Positions 60,900 to 64,000 of a stretch of DNA of 64,000 bases are shown here, in pieces (within the stretch, counting starts at the first letter, position 1; each line of letters starts with the position of its first letter). Source of the DNA: Pontixanthobacter aquaemixtae (GTDB lineage: Bacteria > Pseudomonadota > Alphaproteobacteria > Sphingomonadales > Sphingomonadaceae); assembly GCF_009827395.1 (NCBI RefSeq), contig NZ_WTYX01000001.1:274001-338000 (forward strand), in the 5' to 3' direction. Position numbers and translations under genes: made by a program. Below the pieces are notes generated by a model. That model did no database searches. It had not been told where the DNA came from and saw only the letters and a program-made list of their open reading frames with translations.

Positions 60900-61603
60900 G
60901 TGCTTCGGACATGGATGATCTGCAGCGCGCGGTAGAGGCAACGCTTTTCGCCAGCGAAGAACCGATGACGGTCGAAGCCTTGGCCGGACATCTGGGTGAC
61001 GCAGAGGTCCCTTTGGTGCGCGAAGCGGTCAAGAATCTGGCTGACCATTACGCAGAGCGCGGGGTTCATCTGGTCGAGCGCAACAAGCGATGGCATTTCC
61101 AGACCGCTGCGGATCTGGCGCATTTGTTGCGGCGCGAACGCGAACAAGTCCGCAAATTGTCGCGCGCGGCAACCGAAGTTCTGGCGATTGTTGCCTATCA
61201 TGAACCTGTCAGCCGCGCGGAGATCGAATCCATTCGGGGTGTGCAAACGGCGAAGGGTACGCTTGATGTGCTGATGGAAGCCAGCTGGATACGGATAGCG
61301 GGGCGGCGCGAAGTCCCGGGGCGCCCGGTGATTTACGCGACAACGCCCGATTTCCTGCAGCATTTCGGCCTGCAATCGCGGCGCGATTTGCCCGGGCTGG
61401 ATGAATTGCGCGCCGCCGGCCTGCTTGATCCGGTCGATGACGCCTATGAGGCGCTAACCGGCTCAGACGATGAGGAAAATGAAGAGAGCGCTGCTGACGA
61501 AGAAACCAGCGATGAAGCGGATGACCTAACCGAAGCGCCAGAGGACGTAGAAATTGAGATCGATGGTGATTTGTCCGGTCATGCTGGTGTAGAGCCATCT
61601 TAG
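60896..61603 (+). CDS. scpB: Segregation and condensation protein B
   Basis: The 235-aa ScpB dimeric winged-helix protein binds ScpA and MukF-like partners in chromosome condensation. Features are [21 protein letters not shown] and [21 protein letters not shown]. The C-terminal 50 residues are acidic and low-complexity. Followed by tatA after 40 bases. Confidence 0.94.
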   Translation: MSASDMDDLQRAVEATLFASEEPMTVEALAGHLGDAEVPLVREAVKNLADHYAERGVHLVERNKRWHFQTAADLAHLLRREREQVRKLSRAATEVLAIVAYHEPVSRAEIESIRGVQTAKGTLDVLMEASWIRIAGRREVPGRPVIYATTPDFLQHFGLQSRRDLPGLDELRAAGLLDPVDDAYEALTGSDDEENEESAADEETSDEADDLTEAPEDVEIEIDGDLSGHAGVEPS

Positions 61604-61643
61604 TCACTATATTGGCGCTAATCGCAGCTTTGAGAGAATTTCC

Positions 61644-61886
61644 ATGGGTATTGGTTGGCCGCAGCTTCTGGTTATCGCACTTGTCATCCTCGTCCTGTTC
61701 GGACGCGGGCGCATTTCCGAAATGATGGGTGATTTTGGCAAAGGCATCAAAAGCTTCAAAAAGGGCATGAATGAGGACGAGTCGGCAGACACGCCCAAGC
61801 CCGGCGGAAAGATCGAAGGTCCGGCGGCGGCCGCCAGCGATGATCAATCCGCGAAGAACCCGGCCAAGACTTCTGACAATTCCTGA
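61644..61886 (+). CDS. tatA: Sec-independent translocase TatA
   Basis: The 80-aa protein has a membrane helix ([16 protein letters not shown]), the FG hinge, an amphipathic helix ([23 protein letters not shown]) and an acidic tail. It forms the Tat pore with TatB and TatC. First gene of the tatABC unit. Confidence 0.95.
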   Translation: MGIGWPQLLVIALVILVLFGRGRISEMMGDFGKGIKSFKKGMNEDESADTPKPGGKIEGPAAAASDDQSAKNPAKTSDNS

Positions 61887-61911
61887 TCCTGCCTGAGGCA
61901 CTGCTCGAGAC

Positions 61912-62322
61912 ATGTTCGACATTGGTGCCCTTGAACTTTTGTTGATCGTAGTCGTGGCGGTGATCGTCATTGGCCCCAAAGACATGCCCGCTGCGCTGCG
62001 CGTTGCAGGGCGATGGGTGGGCAAGCTTCGCCGTGCTTCCGCGCAATTCCGCAGCGGCTTCGATTCGCTGGTTCGCGAGGCGGAGCTGGAGGAAATGGAG
62101 AAAAAGTGGAAAGAGCAAAACGCCAAGATCATGGCGGAAACGCCCGAGGGTGAAATGGGCCCGTTACCGTCAGCTGATTACGGGCAGGCTCCGGCAGGCG
62201 ACGGACAGCCTGATGATTTGCTTGCCGATGTGCAGGGGGCTTCTGCAGCAGACAAGGCCACTGATGAGCCCACACAGACGGATGAGCCGACACTCCCGCT
62301 AGAAAAGCCGGGGAAGCCCTGA
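61912..62322 (+). CDS. tatB: Sec-independent translocase TatB
   Basis: The 136-aa protein begins MFDIGALELLLIVVVAVIV, with a conserved GPKDMP hinge and amphipathic helix (GRWVGKLRRASAQFR), then an acidic Pro/Asp-rich tail. It joins substrate recognition by TatC. Followed by tatC after three bases. Confidence 0.94.
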   Translation: MFDIGALELLLIVVVAVIVIGPKDMPAALRVAGRWVGKLRRASAQFRSGFDSLVREAELEEMEKKWKEQNAKIMAETPEGEMGPLPSADYGQAPAGDGQPDDLLADVQGASAADKATDEPTQTDEPTLPLEKPGKP

Positions 62323-62325
62323 ACC

Positions 62326-63117
62326 ATGGCGCTGGGCATATCCGATATCGATGAAACGCAGGCCCCGCTGCTCGATCATCTGGTGGAGTTGCGCGCGCGC
62401 CTGGTCCGCTGCGTGTTGGCTCTGGTGGCGGCGTTCGGAATTTGCCTTTATTTCGCCGACCCGATTCTGGGCTTTCTGATCCAGCCGCTCAAAAGCGCCT
62501 TCCCCGATGGGGAGGGGCAGCTGATCTTCACCAAATTGTACGAAGTGTTCTTCGTGCAGCTCAAGGTCGCCTTGTTCGCCGGGTTCTGCATCAGCTTCCC
62601 CTATATTGCCAACCAGCTTTGGGCGTTTGTTGCCCCGGGGCTCTACGCCAAAGAGAAGCGCGCATTTCTGCCGTTTTTGCTGCTGACACCGCTGCTATTT
62701 ATCGCGGGGGCCAGTCTGGCCTATTATGTCGTCATGCCGACTGCATTCCGTTGGTTCATCGGCTTTGAAGGAACAGTAGGCGGTCTGGAAATAGAAGCTC
62801 TGCCCGCTGCCAATGAATATCTCGGCCTGGTGATGCAGTTCATTCTGGCTTTCGGAATATGCTTCCTGCTGCCGGTGCTGCTTCTGCTGCTGCATCGTGC
62901 GGGAATAGTGACGCGAACACAGCTTGCCAGCGCCCGCCGCTATATCATCGTAGGTGTGGTGGCGCTGGCTGCGATCGTTACGCCGCCGGACCCGGGATCG
63001 CAGCTGATTCTGGCTATCCCGCTCTTGTTGCTGTTTGAAGGATCATTGCTGATCATGCGGCTGACCGAACGCAAGGCCGCCAAGGACGCTACCGAGAAGC
63101 CGGTTGAAGAGGCTTAA
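62326..63117 (+). CDS. tatC: Sec-independent translocase TatC
   Basis: The 263-aa polytopic protein has six membrane helices and the N-terminal LLDHLVELRARLVRCV motif that binds twin-arginine signals. PPDPGSQLILAIPLLLLFEG near the end is the usual C-terminal signature. It completes the Tat system, which exports folded proteins. Confidence 0.97.
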   Translation: MALGISDIDETQAPLLDHLVELRARLVRCVLALVAAFGICLYFADPILGFLIQPLKSAFPDGEGQLIFTKLYEVFFVQLKVALFAGFCISFPYIANQLWAFVAPGLYAKEKRAFLPFLLLTPLLFIAGASLAYYVVMPTAFRWFIGFEGTVGGLEIEALPAANEYLGLVMQFILAFGICFLLPVLLLLLHRAGIVTRTQLASARRYIIVGVVALAAIVTPPDPGSQLILAIPLLLLFEGSLLIMRLTERKAAKDATEKPVEEA

Positions 63118-63168
63118 CAGGCCGGCGAATCGGCCTGGCGACAGCCAAACCACATTTGCAACACGCAC

Positions 63169-63198
63169 AAAAAAGGCGAGGCCCGCAGGCCTCGCCTT
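63169..63198 (-). terminator. Intrinsic terminator of the small exported protein gene
   Basis: An 11-bp perfect stem (AAGGCGAGGCC/GGCCTCGCCTT, 63173-63198) with a four-base loop is followed on the minus strand by a run of T (63169-63174). It lies 25 bases after the stop of the minus-strand gene at 63223 and could also serve tatC. Confidence 0.88.
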
Positions 63199-63222
63199 GA
63201 ATGTTTTCAACTCAGACCGTTG

Positions 63223-63450
63223 TTACGGGCTGGTTGGTGCGTCGTCTTCGTTACCACCGGCGATGATGATGCCAGCGATAATTGCCGCAGCAGCAAGAAT
63301 AGCGAGGATGATGCCAGCGCCGCCCGAATCTTCACCGAGATTGCTTTCTTCAGCAGTCGGTGCAGCAGCACGGTCAGCGTTCTGTGCGAGAGCTGGCGAT
63401 GCTGCCAGCGAAACTGCTGCAGTAGCAGCCAGTAGATTACGGAACTTCAT
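63223..63450 (-). CDS. Small exported single-span protein, Gly/Ala-rich
   Basis: The 75-aa protein has a signal peptide (residues 1-22, ending SPALAQ), an acidic segment (EESNLGEDSGG) and a second hydrophobic span (IILAILAAAAIIAGIIIAGG) before an acidic end. It should lie in the membrane with its N-terminus in the periplasm after cleavage. The function is unknown; comparable small proteins are common in sphingomonads. A GGAGAC ribosome site precedes the start. Confidence 0.72.
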   Translation of the reverse strand: MKFRNLLAATAAVSLAASPALAQNADRAAAPTAEESNLGEDSGGAGIILAILAAAAIIAGIIIAGGNEDDAPTSP

Positions 63451-63772
63451 TTCAAACGTCTCCTCAGAGCTCTAGTTTTGTTCAAACTCTCCGCTTCACT
63501 AGGGCAGTCAGCGTACCGAGGCAAGCCCAAAGTTCGTAACGGTTTGTCAAATATGTTACCGGATTGTAACACTTATCCTAGTTAATCGTCACCACAAATG
63601 TGGTCGGCGCGATGCTTCTATTCCCAAAAACTCAGGTGCCGAAGCGAACCTCGTCACCATCTCGGGCTGCTTTGCGTAGATATCGTTACGGTAGGGTTAA
63701 CGTCCCCATAAATTTGGGTTTTTAGGATAAGCCGTGGGATTCTGCGGATATTCCGAGTGATATTCGGGCGGA
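63451..63772. other. AT-rich intergenic region with GTAAC/GTTAC motifs
   Basis: This 322-bp stretch carries no gene. It should hold the promoter of the minus-strand gene at 63450. GTAAC (63536-63540), GTTAC (63555-63559) and GTAAC (63566-63570) occur at close spacing, and TGTAACAC (63565-63572) also occurs ahead of the TonB receptor. GGGTTAACGT near 63693 is a further similar motif. No clear -35/-10 pair was found. Confidence 0.4.
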
Positions 63773-64000
63773 TCAATCGGCCGCGAAGACCTCTTTCCCG
63801 CCGACCCAGGTCGACAGCACCTTCGTTTCGCGGATGGATTCGGGGGAAGCGAGCATCGGGTCGCGGTCGATCAGGACAAAATCGGCGCGTTCACCTGCCA
63901 CCAGCCTTCCGAATCGCCCTTCGGCGAATCCGGCAAATGCGCCCGAGGATGTGAATCCGGCCAATGCCTGCTCGCGGCTGACGGCTTCTTGCGGGCGCCA
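63773..64000 (-). CDS. Amidohydrolase family protein, C-terminal fragment (truncated by window end)
   Basis: The open frame runs off the right edge, leaving about 75 residues. They include WRPQEAVSREQALAGFTS at the edge, GRLVAGERADFVLIDRDP and VLSTWVGGKEVF. These match the C-terminus of metal-dependent amidohydrolases of the YtcJ-like (Amidohydro_3) group. The catalytic metal site lies outside the window. Substrate unknown. Confidence 0.8.
   Translation of the reverse strand, partial: WRPQEAVSREQALAGFTSSGAFAGFAEGRFGRLVAGERADFVLIDRDPMLASPESIRETKVLSTWVGGKEVFAAD

Overview
The window reads as a stretch of core chromosome from an alphaproteobacterium, most likely Sphingomonadales (Erythrobacteraceae-like). 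The grounds are moderately high G+C, the ispH-thrB-rnhA and argS-SPOR-nagZ-scpAB-tatABC gene orders, an Atp12-type F1 assembly factor, a GatCAB amidotransferase, a CpaABCDE/TadBC pilus locus and a large TonB-dependent receptor with an N-terminal signal peptide. I see no rRNA, tRNA, CRISPR array, prophage or insertion sequence. The species assignment is inference; no marker gene here is decisive.

Layout. 1-5.7 kb: the 3' end of a HerA-like ATPase gene, queE (deazaguanine pathway), an MtfA-type metallopeptidase gene and valS, separated by three inverted-repeat elements. 5.8-9.4 kb: a four-gene Mla-type lipid transport operon (STAS-permease fusion, ATPase, MCE protein, lipoprotein). 9.4-13.2 kb: six overlapping minus-strand genes (crcB, an rluA-family gene, a PaiB-like gene, a HAD hydrolase gene, a small membrane protein gene, an atp12-like gene). 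13.3-22 kb: a DUF4287/DUF5655 protein, rpsU, an FKBP isomerase, a DUF4153 membrane protein, gatC-gatA-orphan-gatB, then an OmpA protein, a 29-aa membrane microprotein and a membrane-anchored helix-hairpin-helix protein. 22-29.6 kb: minus-strand genes for exported proteins: two unknown secreted proteins, a 100-aa beta-rich protein, a lipoprotein M16 protease and a penicillin-acylase-family hydrolase. 29.7-39.6 kb: clpB, a secreted hypothetical protein, a highly expressed TonB-dependent receptor and, convergent to it, a three-gene operon (two 2OG-Fe(II) oxygenases and a methyltransferase). 39.7-43.2 kb: a thiolase, SDR and enoyl-CoA hydratase set followed by a MarR regulator. 43.3-50.7 kb: the Flp/Tad pilus genes cpaA-B-C-D-E-tadB-tadC, without the cpaF ATPase gene. 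50.8-56.4 kb: a lipase-like hydrolase, an FAD oxidoreductase, a DUF1508 protein, rnhA, thrB, ispH and a lipoprotein. 56.5-63.1 kb: argS, a SPOR protein, nagZ, scpA, scpB and tatABC. The window ends with a 75-aa exported protein and the C-terminus of an amidohydrolase.

How the genes fit together. Most of the window serves housekeeping (translation, chromosome condensation, Tat export, isoprenoid and threonine synthesis, cell-wall recycling) or the cell envelope (Mla transport, Tad pilus, TonB receptor, OmpA, secreted proteases). The less ordinary parts are the double 2OG-oxygenase/methyltransferase operon next to the TonB receptor, a Tad locus lacking its assembly ATPase, an orphan gene with rare codons translationally coupled between gatA and gatB, a tandem repeat over the marR start codon, and several structured intergenic repeats.
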